From contig CM077823.1 in NCBI GenBank assembly GCA_039720395.1, forward strand, positions 8,450,107 to 8,514,106: a stretch of 64,000 nucleotides of DNA, given 5' to 3'. The stretch is from Liquidambar formosana (Eukaryota > Streptophyta > Magnoliopsida > Saxifragales > Altingiaceae). The translations under genes and the position numbers were made by a program. Positions 21,823-33,700 of this stretch are shown here, piece after piece. Every line of letters starts with the position of its first letter. Position 1 is the stretch's first letter. The notes beneath the pieces were generated by a model. It saw nothing but the letters and a program-made list of their open reading frames with translations. It made no database searches and was not told the origin of the DNA.

Positions 21823-24112
21823 ATGGCGGAAGAAATCATTGTCAGTGTTGCTACAGAGGCAATCCTGAAGAAGTTGGCTTCATTCGTTGCAGAAGAGATC
21901 AACCTCGCATGGGGTCTAAAGAGCGAGTTGAAAAAGCTCAGTAAGAAGTTAAAGATGATTCAAGCTGTATTGCGTGATGCCGAGGGATGCCAAGTAAGAG
22001 AAGAGTCTGAAACTTTGGCTGAAAAATCTCAGGAGTGTTGCTTATGAGGCTGATGATGTGTTGGATGAGTTTGCTTTTGAAATTCTCCGACGTAAGCTGG
22101 AGATACAAAACCGCAAAGAGAATAAGGTGTGCAACTTCTTTTCAATCTCGAATCCAGTTGCTTTCCGTTTCAAAATGTCTCATAAAGTAAAAAATATCAA
22201 TGTGACGTTGACTGAAATTACGAAAGAAGCAAAGGATTTTGAACTTAGGAAAGTGGAACCTACAGATATGACCACTACCCGTAGAGAAATCTCTAGTCCC
22301 TTTGTAAATGATGATTCAGAAGTCGTGGGAAGGGATGATGATATATCGAAGCTAGTAGACATGTTACTCAACAGTGATAGTGAAGAAGATTTATCCTTCA
22401 TCACCATAGTGGGATTGGCAGGTCTTGGGAAGACGACCCTTGCACAACGAGTTTATAAAAATGAGATTGTGAAAGGGCATTTTAGTGAAAGAATGTGGGT
22501 TTGTGTATCTGACAATTTTGATGTCAAAAGGATTTTAAAAGAGATGGTAGAATCTCTTACAAAAGACAGCTGTCAAATGTCAAATATAGAAGCAATGATA
22601 CAAAAAATTGAAGAAAAATTGGGCGGTAAAAAATATTTCCTTGTACTTGATGATGTGTGGAATAATGATCCCACAAAATGGGATCATATGAGAAATTCTT
22701 TGCTAGGCATCGGTGCATCTAGGGGAAGCAAAATTATGGTGACTACTCAGAAAAAGGATGTTGTATCAACTATGCAGCCTATTTGTACTCATCCTTTGGA
22801 CGGATTATCAGATGATGATAGTTGGAGTTTATTTAAGCAAAAAGCGTTTGCAAGTGGGGGTGCAGAAGAGAATCCAAATTTGGTGATCGAGTATAGGAAG
22901 AAGGGTTGCAAAAAAGTGTGGGGGTTTACCACTAGCTATAAAGACGTTGGGAGGTTCCATGTACTTTAAGAAGGAAGACTACGAGTGGTTGTCAATCCAA
23001 AATAGTGAGATATGGCTTTACCTGAAGGTGTAAGTGGAATCCTACCTGCCTTAAGGTTGAGTTTTGATAATTTGCCGTCACCAAACTTGAAACAGTGTTT
23101 CGCATATTGTTCAATTTTTTCTAAGGATTTTATGATTCAAAAAGAGGACTTAATTCAGCTTTGGATGGCTCAAGGATTCTTTCAATCATACCAAGGAAGC
23201 AATTTGGAGATGGAGGACATAGGTAATGACTATTTCGAGATTTTGTTGTGGAACTCCATGTTCCAGGATGTAGAAATGGATGAATATGGCAATATAACAA
23301 GTTGCAAGATGCATGATCTCGTGCATGATCTTGCACAAATTATATCGGGATCCCAATGTTTGACCTTAAGTTGTGGAGTGGTGAATGATGAAATTGAGGC
23401 TCGACATATATCGTTAAATCCTAACGGAGAGATAGAACCAATGATTCCTAGAGAAAGTGCTATGAAAATAAGCACATTTTTTGTGAGGAATATTACGGTC
23501 CTTAGCAACTTGGTATTGATTGTTAGGTGCTTACGTGTTTTGAAGTTATATAATGCTAACATTGAGGAGTTGCCAGTTTCAATTGGTAAGTTGAAACACT
23601 TAAGATATCTTGATGTTTCTAAAACAAATATCCAAGCTTTTCCCAAATCTATGGGCAAGCTCTACAACTTACAAACATTAAGACTCAAACACTACCGTCG
23701 TATAGAGCTTCCAAGCAATTTAAAAGACTTAATCAGCTTAAGGCATAATTATTTCAATGAACGGTAAATTTATTCGAAGCAAATGCCTGTTGACATAGGG
23801 AAGTTAACTTGTCTTCAAACACTACTGGTCTTTTTTGTGGGTCAAGAGAGAAGTCATCAAATTGAAGAGTTGCGATGCCTGAACAAGTTAAGAGGCAAGT
23901 TAAAGATTTGTAATCTAAAGCATGTAGGGAATAGAGAAGAAGCCAAGAAGGCAAATTTATTGGGGAAAACAAGTGTAAACGAGTTGGGGTTTAACTGGAG
24001 TGGGGGAAGAGCGGGTGACAGCAACGATGAGGATTTGTTGGAAGGCTTGCAACCTCAACCAAATTTGAAAGGTCTAAAAATTGAAAACTTTAGGGGTGAA
24101 AAATTCCCATAA
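21823..24112 (+). pseudogene. CC-NBS-LRR resistance gene pseudogene, copy 1 (truncated)
   Basis: This is an RGA-type NLR. The Rx-like coiled coil starts at MAEEIIVSVATEAILKKL. It is followed by the NB-ARC domain with P-loop GLAGLGKTT (about 22413-22439), RNBS-A, kinase-2 KYFLVLDDVW (about 22630-22660) and RNBS-B GSKIMVTT. Then come the RNBS-D block CFAYCSIFSKDF, the MHD motif KMHDLVHDLA (about 23305-23335) and early LRRs. Such proteins sense pathogen effectors in the cytoplasm. Relative to copy 2 there are a 2-bp loss near 22005, an altered segment with frame change near 22885, a 1-bp loss near 23012 and an in-frame TAA at 23765-23767. At 24112 the LRR region stops and minus-strand copia sequence begins, so the remaining LRRs are gone. 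Confidence 0.9.
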
Positions 24113-24334
24113 GAAAAACCTTGTCAGAAAAACCCAGTGGGAAAAAAATAACAAAGCTAGGAAAAATAGTACAACATTTTGTGAATCTTAGAGTGGTGTT
24201 GGACGCACTAAAGAAAAATTGCCTCATTAAAACCTTGCCAGGAAAACCCAATGGGACAAAACCTGGTCGAAGGAAAAAAAGTACAATGTGCATATGTCCA
24301 AAAATGAATTCTCCCCCTGATAAGAAGATTGGTA

Positions 24335-25963
24335 TCAACTTGATTGATCGCAAACTCGACGCATTCCAATTTTGTGCACTATCGTCTTGAATACTGCTAT
24401 TGATAGTACTTTAGTGAATAAATCTGCAAGATTATTTCTTGATCGTGTCTTGCTTGACATCAATATCACTGTTCTTCTGGAGTTCATATTTATGTGCTTG
24501 ATAGGATCACCTTTGATACAACTTCCTCTAATCTGTAGTTCTACAGAGGCAGCATAAAATATGTTTAATGCCATTCCAGTCTTGTCGAGTTGGAACAGAG
24601 CTGAATCCTGCTAACAAGTTGACTAAAAATGATGTATAAGGGTTAGTGCATTGTGTTAGATATAACAAATCGCCTATTGCACTAAGATATGGTACTTCAG
24701 GACCAAATAGCATTTCATTATCTTCTTTGGGGTGAAATTAATCTTTTTTAATATCAAGAGATCAAATTATCATGGGAGAAGTTAATGGATGTGATTTATC
24801 CATATTAAGATGTTTCAATACCTTTTCGGTATGATAAGGATTCCGTTTGATTTATGCTCGAACTACAGGCCGAAACAATATTTTGTTCTCCCTTCTTTAA
24901 ATATTTAGCAATTTTCATAAACTCTACAAGAGTCCCAATAAAATTTATATCATCAACATAAATTGTAATGATGACTAATCCCGATTCTAATTTCTTTAAA
25001 AATATATAAGGGCATATTAACTAGGTACTCATTGAGAAGATTATATCACATTCTGCTGGATTGTTTTAATCCATATAAGGATTGTTTCAGTTTAATTGAG
25101 TATATTTTTCGTGATATTTGCTTCTTGAAATTGGATCCTTCATGGACCTTCATATATATATTTGCATTTAAATGTAATGTCATCCATTACAGGTGGATAT
25201 ATTTCTTCATAATCAATCTCTGGTTTCTGCAGGAAACCAAGTTTTATATATATGATGATCTCATTTCTATCATTACGCTTTCTTACAAATATCCATTTGT
25301 AATCCCATACGTTTCACATTATTAGGTGTTAGGACTTTAGGTGCAAACGCTCTGCGTTTTACTAGCGAATCTAATTTCATTTGGATTATTTCTTTCCACT
25401 TTGACCAATCAGGTCTACGGCAACATTCATCTACATTATGTGGTTTAAGATTGTCGTCATCTCTTAAATTTCAGTAGCTACTATGAAATAAAATACATAA
25501 TTAATAATCACTTTTATGTGATTCTATAATTCTCTTATGCATGTATATTTTATGGAAATTTCTTCATTGCCACGTAAATAGGCCTTTTTATTGTTTTCTG
25601 TTTCTTCAGGACTTTTTCCTCTTCAAGAGTTATATGAGAAATTGTGAGAATATTTATTTCTTATTCAATAGCCTCTTCTGGAGTGCTTTTCTATAAAATT
25701 GAACATATGCCCCTTCTCACAAATTTCTTTTCTCATTTCAAATACCCATTTATATCTAACAGGCTCTGGACTACAGGTCCAAATATTTCACATGTTACAA
25801 GCAAGTTTAACTTTGCTTGAATTACTTCTTTCCACATTGGCCAATAATTTCTACGTCGATTCTCTTCGACGATTTGTGGTTTAATTTCATCATTACTTCT
25901 GGTAATGTCAAGAATAACTTTAAAAGAAAATATGTTGTCGACAACAATTTTGTTTCTATCCAA
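24335..25963 (-). pseudogene. Copia reverse transcriptase-RNase H remnant
   Basis: Minus-strand translation gives, in order, FSFKVILDITRSNDEIKPQ with WPMWKEVIQAKL (start of RT), SLYGLKQSS (about 25050-25080) and the catalytic YVDD box (complement at 24949-24960). FGPEVPYLSAIGDLLYL (about 24655-24705) and NLADLFTKVLSIAVFKT near 24400-24450 follow at the RNase H end. This is the normal copia order. A second, divergent copy of the RT start (CCRRPDWSKWKEIIQMKL at about 25345-25430) lies inside, so part of the domain is duplicated or two elements are joined. Multiple stops make it non-functional. Confidence 0.85.
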
Positions 25964-28169
25964 TATTTCTCCTGAATTTATATAATTTATTGAGATCTCA
26001 TTATTATTAGGTACCTATTCCTCTTCAAGAATAATTTCTTCAGGAGATTTCACTTCAAGAGATTCCACTTCAAGGGATAACTCTTCAGGGGGTTTCTCTT
26101 TAGGAGGTTCCTTTTTAGGGGTGTGAATATTTGACTAAGTTTTGCATAAAACTAATGATCATGAATCATTCAGTCAAGTTAAGTACACATACCTGCACCC
26201 AAGGAATTAACTCTTCAGAAGATTTATTGTCCATTACCAATTGGATGGATCAATTATTTTTATTGCCTGTTCTGTGGGTATGGCCTCTTCAGGAGCACCA
26301 ATTTCTTTTCCTTTTTCTGGGATTTTTATCCTTATCATCGACAAGTCTTCCACGCTTCAAGCATATCTTAAATTCATTTGTTGCTATATTAACCTGTTGT
26401 CCTATAGGGACTTGCAAGTAAATGATTGTTTGAACATTCAATTCATAACATCAAAACATTTATTGAAAATTCACGCCGTTCTTCTGTTAGTGTATTTCCT
26501 CCCCCTAACGGTGGGGATTCTATCAAAATAATAATATTCAAAACTTGCTATAAAAACAATACCTTTTGAGTTTGTATATGTGAATTCTTACCAGATTTCC
26601 TCCTCGTAATGGTAGGAAAAATGAACAATCTGCAAAACTTGTTGTAAAAAGCATCACTTTGTGAGTTTGGGTGTGTGAATTCTTACCATACTGGGGTTAC
26701 CATCCCTTACCATCACTATGATCATGTAAAAGTATAAAGATCTTTATGTCAAAGTACTTCTGGTGCGCTACCACTTGTATTTCAATTGTGCTTATAGTTG
26801 TTTAGAAGAGAGTTTTTAATATGAGCTTCTGGCCTGAAATCATTGAAGTAATATAAAGATATTCCTCATTTCCATCATTAATGGTTTCAATATGATAACT
26901 ATTTACGATGTAAATTTTAAAAACTCAGTAAATTTCTTATACTTCTAGTAGAATATAAAGCATTGTCAATATAAATTTTTGTTCCTTTTGGCAATATTAT
27001 ATTTGCTCTTCTGAAGCCTTCAACTAGGTTAGACGAACTTCATATGGTATTGATAACAGTTTTGAATAATGATAAATCTTGGAAATTTAATGATTGTGTG
27101 AGTTGTAGCACTGTCTTCCAAACATATATTTTTAACAATCATCTTAAAATTAGATCTGCAATATCATATTGCAATTCATATTTGATTTCCCCTATACTAG
27201 TTTATAAATTATGCCTGTTCTCAGATGAGTAAATAGGGGAACATATGTTCTAACTATAAAGGACACTAGATATAGATCTGAAGTAATTAGTACACCTACT
27301 ATAGTACTCACAAGGCAAGAAATATTAAAATATTTTCACAATCTTGCCACTATGTTCAGTGTATAGTCACATTTTGGTGTCTTGAAAATATTTATCTATA
27401 TCAGATTTTGCAATAAATTGATCCTTTTCAAAAGAATCAAATTTAATGATGAAATGGTTTCGATAATAATCAAACAATTGGCCAACAAATAATTTCAAAC
27501 TCATAAATCAAAATTGATTGTTATCACGTAGTAAGTAAAACCAATTTACTTGTTCATGACCATTTTTTTTTTTTTATATGATAGAGAAAATAATTCCATA
27601 TAGATGCGTATGCCAATGTATCTTTACCATGGTTAGAGTAACTTACCCAAAATACTAGTACTTCTCCAATGGCAGAATAGAATTAATGGATAGCCTTTCA
27701 TCAATTCTTCAAGGTTTGCTTGGGCAATTGGCACTATTGGGAGTGCCTTTAATTAAACTAACACATGCCAAAATAGGGCTAGGATTCTGAATGGGCTGCA
27801 AAGACAATCTCCAGTTGGTCCCTTTAGTTCTCAAAATGCTACTAATGAGTAGCAAAAAATCTGTAACCTGCTATATCTTGGATAAAATGTCTTTAATCAA
27901 ATTATGGTTATTTTATTTTTATTTGCATAAAAAATGCTAGCGTATGGATCATAACAAATTATTCCTTTATCATTTTCTTGACAAAACTTGAATAGATGTA
28001 GAAAATAGAATATAATGCACACAAATATATATCAGGAAAATCATTGCAACTGAAATACATAATCAAATGAACTCTTTCTGAGAAAACAGAGTAAACAGAA
28101 ATACATGGTATGATTTCTCCTTGAAAACTAACTTCTATTCTTTCATTTATTTGTTTGGACAAAATTTAT

Positions 28170-28450
28170 CGATCATAAAGAGCGAGTATCAGCATCATCA
28201 TCAAAGGCAAATTTAGGAGAAATATCAAAAATGGAAACACGTCGATAATCGGAATCCATTTGAATAGTGGGATGAGGAATATGCAGTATAGAAGAAACAT
28301 GAGAAGGGGAAGAACACGTCGTAAATGAATCAAGAAATTCATTGTTGCAGAGATGAGGATTTTTGAATAAGAAGAATTGTGATTTTATAGAGGAGACCTC
28401 AACGGCTATGAACAATAGCCCCAACGGCTAGAAATAGTGATCTCAACGGT
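28170..28450 (-). other. Promoter-like segment with AACGG motifs and a short reading frame
   Basis: On the minus strand, three AGCCGTTG or ACCGTTGAG words (complements CAACGG at about 28399, 28421 and 28442) precede a TATA-like TCTATAAAATC (complement at 28381-28391). An 83-codon frame (28173-28424) has internal MDSDYRRVSIFD. CCGTTG words near a TATA box are frequent in front of plant Harbinger-type transposase genes, and the central copy fits the mitosis-specific activator consensus. I do not recognise the protein and cannot prove that this is more than chance within the copia remnant. Confidence 0.3.
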
Positions 28451-28687
28451 TATATATAAGGCGGTGATAGTACTAATGTTTTTAAAGTGTTGTTTCTTAT
28501 AACATATTCAATATATAAGAAAAATATGTTAATTGGTATGGACATATTTATTACCAATTAGATGATGAATTATCTCACTAGGATCCTTAAAGAAAATAGT
28601 AATATGAGTAATGTCCATACTATATGGAATATCAAAATAATTTATAGGATCCACTAAATTATTATATATAACAAGCAAAAATCATTT

Positions 28688-28688
<1 letters not shown>

Positions 28689-28728
<40 letters not shown>
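28689..28728. repeat. (TA)n microsatellite
   Basis: About 20 perfect AT dinucleotides lie in the non-coding part of the copia element. Confidence 0.95.
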
Positions 28729-28730
<2 letters not shown>

Positions 28731-28859
28731 TATGGATGCTTGGTATAAATTTATGAAATGTCAATTCATATGAAAAATACGTACCTTACTAGTGTTTACC
28801 TAAAACACTTATCTTGTAGGTTTATTCCATAAACCTTTGCTTATTTCTTCAGTGTCATT

Positions 28860-29069
28860 CCACTTCTAGTGGTTTGATATTGTATTATTCCACTTCTAGT
28901 GGTTTGATATTTCATTGCTCCACTTCTATTGGTTTGGTATTTCATTAATCCACTTCTAGTGGTTTGATATTTCATTGCTCCACTTCTAGTGGTTTGATAT
29001 GTCATTAATCCACTTCTAGTGGTTTAGTATTCCATTGCTCTACTTCTGGTGGTTTTTTATCATAGAATG
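28860..29069. repeat. 30-bp tandem array built on CCACTTCTAGTGG
   Basis: Seven units start at 28860, 28890, 28920, 28950, 28980, 29010 and 29040, exactly 30 bp apart. Each starts with a small inverted repeat (CCACT, loop TCT, AGTGG) followed by a TTTGATAT-type spacer. The last unit is degenerate (TACTTCTGGTGG). It lies in the copia leader. Confidence 0.95.
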
Positions 29070-29338
29070 ACATACTTTAAGCTTACACAGTGAAGTTACC
29101 AGTTAATCTGAGAGAAGTTGACTGACAACAGAGGTGACGTTGACAGTCAATTCGTAGTAAAACAAGAGCAGATTTTTGTGGGTTCTTCTATGCTAACTAA
29201 AGCAAAAGTTAAGGTGCATCCACGAATTTTCACCAAAATTTTACTAGCTTCTAAAGAAATTGCATAACACATAATAGAGAAATATATTACTCAATTTAAT
29301 TTGGTCATCATTGACCATCACTTTATTCAATTAAATTG

Positions 29339-29700
29339 AGACTTTATTCATCATTTCTAAAACTTCAGGTTTTGAAATTTGTCTCTTACTTCAAGAAGAG
29401 AAATATGAATAATAACCCCTTTCTTATAATAGAAAACTTCAGGTTTTTATATTTATCTCTTGCTTCAATAAGAGAATATATGAAAAACAACTTTTCTTAT
29501 AGAAAATTTTGGGGATTCAAATTTGTTTCTTCCTTCATGAAAATAACATGTAAATAATAACTTTTCATATAGAAAACTTCAAGTTTTCAAATCATTCTCT
29601 TACTTCAAGAAGAGAAAATGAATCATCACTCTTTTTATTTATTTATAAAACTTCAAGTTTTATTTTTAAATGTTCTCTTACTTCAGGAAGAGAAGATGGA
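29339..29700. repeat. Tandem array of about 70-75 bp units
   Basis: Five imperfect units are marked by an AAAACTTCAAGTTTT-like hairpin at about 29361, 29433, 29501, 29573 and 29648. Each is followed by a CTCTTACTTCAAGAAGAGA-like hairpin. It is the second of three arrays in the copia leader. Confidence 0.9.
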
Positions 29701-29738
29701 TTCCTCCACTCAAGATATATAATTTAGAGTAAAAACCA

Positions 29739-29870
29739 ATCCACAACCAAATTGGTTAAGAACGTACCAACTTACCACAACCAAATTGGTTAATAACGTG
29801 ACAACTTACCACAACCAAATTGGTTAATTAAGAGTGTACCAACTTACCATAACCAAATTAGTTAAGAAAG
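29739..29870. repeat. 34-38 bp tandem array built on AACCAAATTGGTT
   Basis: Four units have the inverted repeat AACCAAATTGGTT at 29745, 29779 and 29813 and a degenerate copy at 29851. They are separated by AACGTACCAACTTACC-like spacers. It is the array nearest the primer-site end of the copia leader. Confidence 0.95.
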
Positions 29871-29928
29871 AAGATGGTGGTAGTATGATATTGCTCACAA
29901 AATCCTTGAGCAATTCGTGCTGATAACG

Positions 29929-30188
29929 TGTTGTAAAACTAAGAATTTAGAATAATAAACATAGAGTAAATGAAGAAGTGTATGGAGAGAATATCTCTTA
30001 TTCTTTCATTAGGAGGAGACGTCTATGCCGGATACAATTCATACCTTATATAGGCTTCAAAATGAATACATAAATGCTTATTTCTTTCTCTAGTGCAGCA
30101 CTTAGAGAAAGCACTATGAGAAGAAACAAACTGGCCAATGAATATAGAAATGGGTGGTGGCATCCACCTACCCACATAGTTTATAACA
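29929..30188 (-). repeat. 5' LTR of the minus-strand copia element
   Basis: In element orientation the 260 bp begin TGTTATAAACTATGTGGG and end AGTTTTACAACA, with the TG...CA ends of an LTR. Just inside comes CGTTATCAGCACGAA, the primer-site-like sequence that follows many copia LTRs. A TATA-like stretch (complement of CCTTATATAGG at 30053-30063) lies within. No second copy is found in the window. Confidence 0.75.
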
Positions 30189-30779
30189 TGAAGCTATTTT
30201 TATGTTTTAATTTCGTTTGAATTGTTTTTAGAGGAAAATTAAAATTTCAAATTTAATCTATAAATTTCCTAAGGAAATTGTCCCCCAATCAATTAATGAG
30301 TTAATAATCAGTTTATGTTGAGATGGGAATTAAAATATACCTGAGTACTAAGGCATAGTAGAAGAAATCAAAGCAGACAAATTGCATGTCCAAGAATAAA
30401 AAAAGAATCGCTGCCTTTGTCTGAGACCAGTGGACCATATATAGATGAATATGGAATACATGAAAAACAAACAAATAAATAAAAATAAGCAAACCACTAA
30501 TTTTGTCTGAACGCATTGTTTGTGCATCATGGTCAATAGATGCTTTAGAAAAGCGATGTGTAACCTTATCTTCAACACGTTTTTAACCATTAATATACTC
30601 GCTCTCCTCTCCCCCTCTCTTTCTCTCTCTCATCCTTCAATAGTTTTTTTTTTTTTTTTTTTAATTTAAAAAAAGCAAAGTGGGACCTTAACTTAACCAT
30701 TAATCATTCCCAAAACTTCAGAACTTCATTACAAGTAATTTCCTAGATTTTCGGTTGTTCCCAGAATAAGGAAGCAAAG

Positions 30780-33700
30780 ATGGCAGAAGAAATCATTGTC
30801 AGTGTTGCTACAGATGCAATCCTAAAGAAGTTGGCTTCATTCGTTCCAGAAGAGATCAACCTTGCATGGGGTCTGAAGGGCGAGTTGAAAAAGCTCAGTA
30901 AGAAGTTAACCATGATTCAAGCTGTTTTGCGTGATGCCGAGGGACGCCAAGTAAGAGAAGAGTCTGTGAAACTTTGGCTGAAAAATCTCAAGAGTGTTGC
31001 TTACGAGGTTGATGATGTGTTGGATGAGTTTGCTTTTGAAATTCTCCAACGAAAGCTGGAGATACAAAACCGCATAGAGAATAAGGTGCGCAACTTCTTT
31101 TCAATCTCGAATCCAATTGCTTTCCGTTTCAAAATGGCTCATAAAGTAAAAAATATCAATATGACGTTGACTGAAATTACTAAAGAAGCAAAGGATTTTG
31201 AACTTAGGATAGTGGAACCTACAGATATGACCACTACCCGTAGAGAAATCACTAGTCCCTTTGTAAATGATGATTCAGAAGTCGTGGGAAGGGATGATGA
31301 TAAATCAAAGGTAGTAGACATGTTACTCAACAGTGATAGTGAAGAAGATTTATCCTTTATCGCCATAGTGGGATTGGCGGGTCTTGGGAAGACAACCCTT
31401 GCACAACGAGTTTATAAAAATGAGATTGTGAAAGGGCATTTTAGTGAAAGAATGTGGGTTTGTGTATTTGACGATTATGATGTCAAAAGGATTTTAAAAG
31501 AGATGGTAGAATCTCTTACGAAAGACAGTTGTCAAATGTCAAATATAGAAGCAATGATAGAAAAAATTAAAGAAAAATTGGACGGAAAAAAATATTTCCT
31601 CGTACTTGATGATGTGTGGAATAATGATCCCACAAAATGGGATCATATGAGAAATTCTTTGCTAGGCATCGGAGCATCTAGGGGAAGCAAAATTATGGTA
31701 ACTACTCAGAAAAAGGATTTTGTATCAACTATGCAGCCTATTTGTACTCATCCTTTGGCCGGATTATCAGATGATGATAGTTGGAGTTTATTTAAGCAAA
31801 AGCGTTTGCAAGTGGTGGTGCAGAAGAGAATCCAAATTTGGTGACTATAGGGAGAAGGATTGTGAAAAAGTGTGGGGGTTTACCACTAGCTATAAAGACA
31901 TTGGGAGGTTCAATGTACTTTAAGAAGGAAGACTACGAGTGGTTGTCAATCCAAAATAGTGAGATATGGGCTTTACCTGGAGGTGTAAGTGGAATCCTAC
32001 CTGCCTTAAGGTTAAGTTTTGATAATTTGCCATCACCAAACTTGAAACAGTGTTTCGCGTATTGTTCAATTTTTTCAAAGGATTTTATGATTCAAAAGAA
32101 GACTTAATTCAGCTTTGGATGGCTCAAGGATTCCTTCAACCGTACCAAGGAAGCAATTTGGAGATGGAGGACATAGGTAATGACTATTTCAAGATTTTGT
32201 TGTGGAACTCCTTATTCCAAGACGTAGAAATGGATGAATTTGGCAATATAACAAGTTGCAAGATGCATGATCTGGTGCATGATCTTGCACAAATTATATC
32301 AGGATCCCAATGCTTGACCTTAAGTCCTGGAGTGGTGATTGATGAAATTGAGGCTCGACATATATCGTTGATTCCTAACGGAGAAATAGAACCAGTGATT
32401 TCAAGAGAAACGGTGATGAAAATGAGCACATTTTTGTGAGGAATATTATGGTCCTTGGCAACTTGGTATTGATTGGTAGGTGCTTACGTGTTTTGAAGTT
32501 ACATAATGCTAACGTTAAGAAGTTGCCAATTTCAATTGGCAAGTTGAAACACTTGAGATATCTTGACGTTTCTGAGACAAATATCCAAGCTTTTCCCAAA
32601 TCTATTGGCAAGCTCTACAATTTACAGACATTAAGACTCAAACACAACCGTCGTATAGAGCTTCCAAGCAATTTAAAAGATTTGATTAGCTTGAGGCATA
32701 TTTATTTCAATGAACGGCAAATTGAATGGAAGAAAATGCCTGTTGACATGGGGAGGTTAACTTGTCTTCAAACACTACCGGTCTTTTTTGTGGGTCAAGA
32801 GAGTGGTCGTCAAATTGAAGAGTTGTAATGCCTGAACAAGCTGAGAGGCAAGTTAAGGATTTGTAATCTAGAGCATGTGGGGAATAGAGAAGAAGCCAAG
32901 AAGGCAAATTTATTAGGGAAAACTAGTGTAAACGAGTTGGGGTTTAAATGGAGTGGAGGAAGAGCGGGTGACAACAACGATGAGGATGTGTTGGAAGGCT
33001 TGCAACCTCAACCAAATTTGAAAGGTCTAAAAATTGAAAACTTTAGGGGTGATAAATTTCCATCATGGACGATGAAGATGAGTAGTAGCACTGGCCAGTT
33101 GGTGAAGATTAAGTTAATCAAGTGTGACAAATGTGAACAAATCCCAACGCTTGGTCAGCTATCCTTCCTAAGGATTCTTGAAATAGAAAGGATGGATAAT
33201 GTCAAGAGTATAGGTACATAATTTTATGGTTCTAGTAATGATGATGGAGTAAGTGGTTGTGGCAGTGAGATAAGGGCTTTGTTTCCAGCACTAAAAAGAT
33301 TCGAATTGAAAGATATGGGGAACCTAGTGGAATGGAGGGAAGCAGTAATACCAGCAACCGGGGTAGGATTGGGAGTGGTGTTTCCTTGTTTTGAGGAGCT
33401 ATCTATTCAGGGGTGCAACCAATTGATAACTGCTCCAACTCATTTTTCAGCTCTCAGGGAATTAAAGATGGGGGAATTACTGTTTAGGTTCATCATTTCA
33501 TGGTATTGCCCCATAAGGATGTTTTGACTATCAACTTGTTTTTGTTTCTAGTAGTTTATAATAAAGTCAGTAATCAGTTTGTTGAGGCAATCCTTCTGAG
33601 GCAATTCCATGGAAACATGGAATCAATCGGTAATTCCCCCATCGTGGGTGTCAACAACAGCATGCCACTAGCTAATATATGCAAAAATCTAACCACTGTC

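Larger units (their letters stand above)
24113..30188 (-). mobile_element. Ty1/copia retrotransposon, minus strand, lacking its 3' LTR
   Basis: Read on the minus strand, the element has a 5' LTR (29929-30188) and a primer-site region just inside it. A long leader of tandem arrays (28860-29870) follows, then a poorly preserved gag-integrase part, a Pro/Glu-rich linker (about 26030-26110), RT-RNase H (25963-24335) and a tail to 24113. No second LTR is present: the tail adjoins the broken LRR of NLR copy 1, while the LTR adjoins sequence that belongs upstream of NLR copy 2. The flanks therefore do not match each other, and a deletion has removed the 3' LTR together with the rest of NLR copy 1. 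Near the left end, two related stretches (AAAACCTTGCCAGG and AAAAACCTTGTCAG) repeat a motif common downstream of copia RNase H. Confidence 0.8.

Noticed and set aside
28860..29069. CRISPR-like array (30-bp period, palindromic repeat)
   Set aside because: The whole 30-bp unit is repeated and there are no distinct spacers. It lies in a plant copia leader, so it is a tandem repeat.
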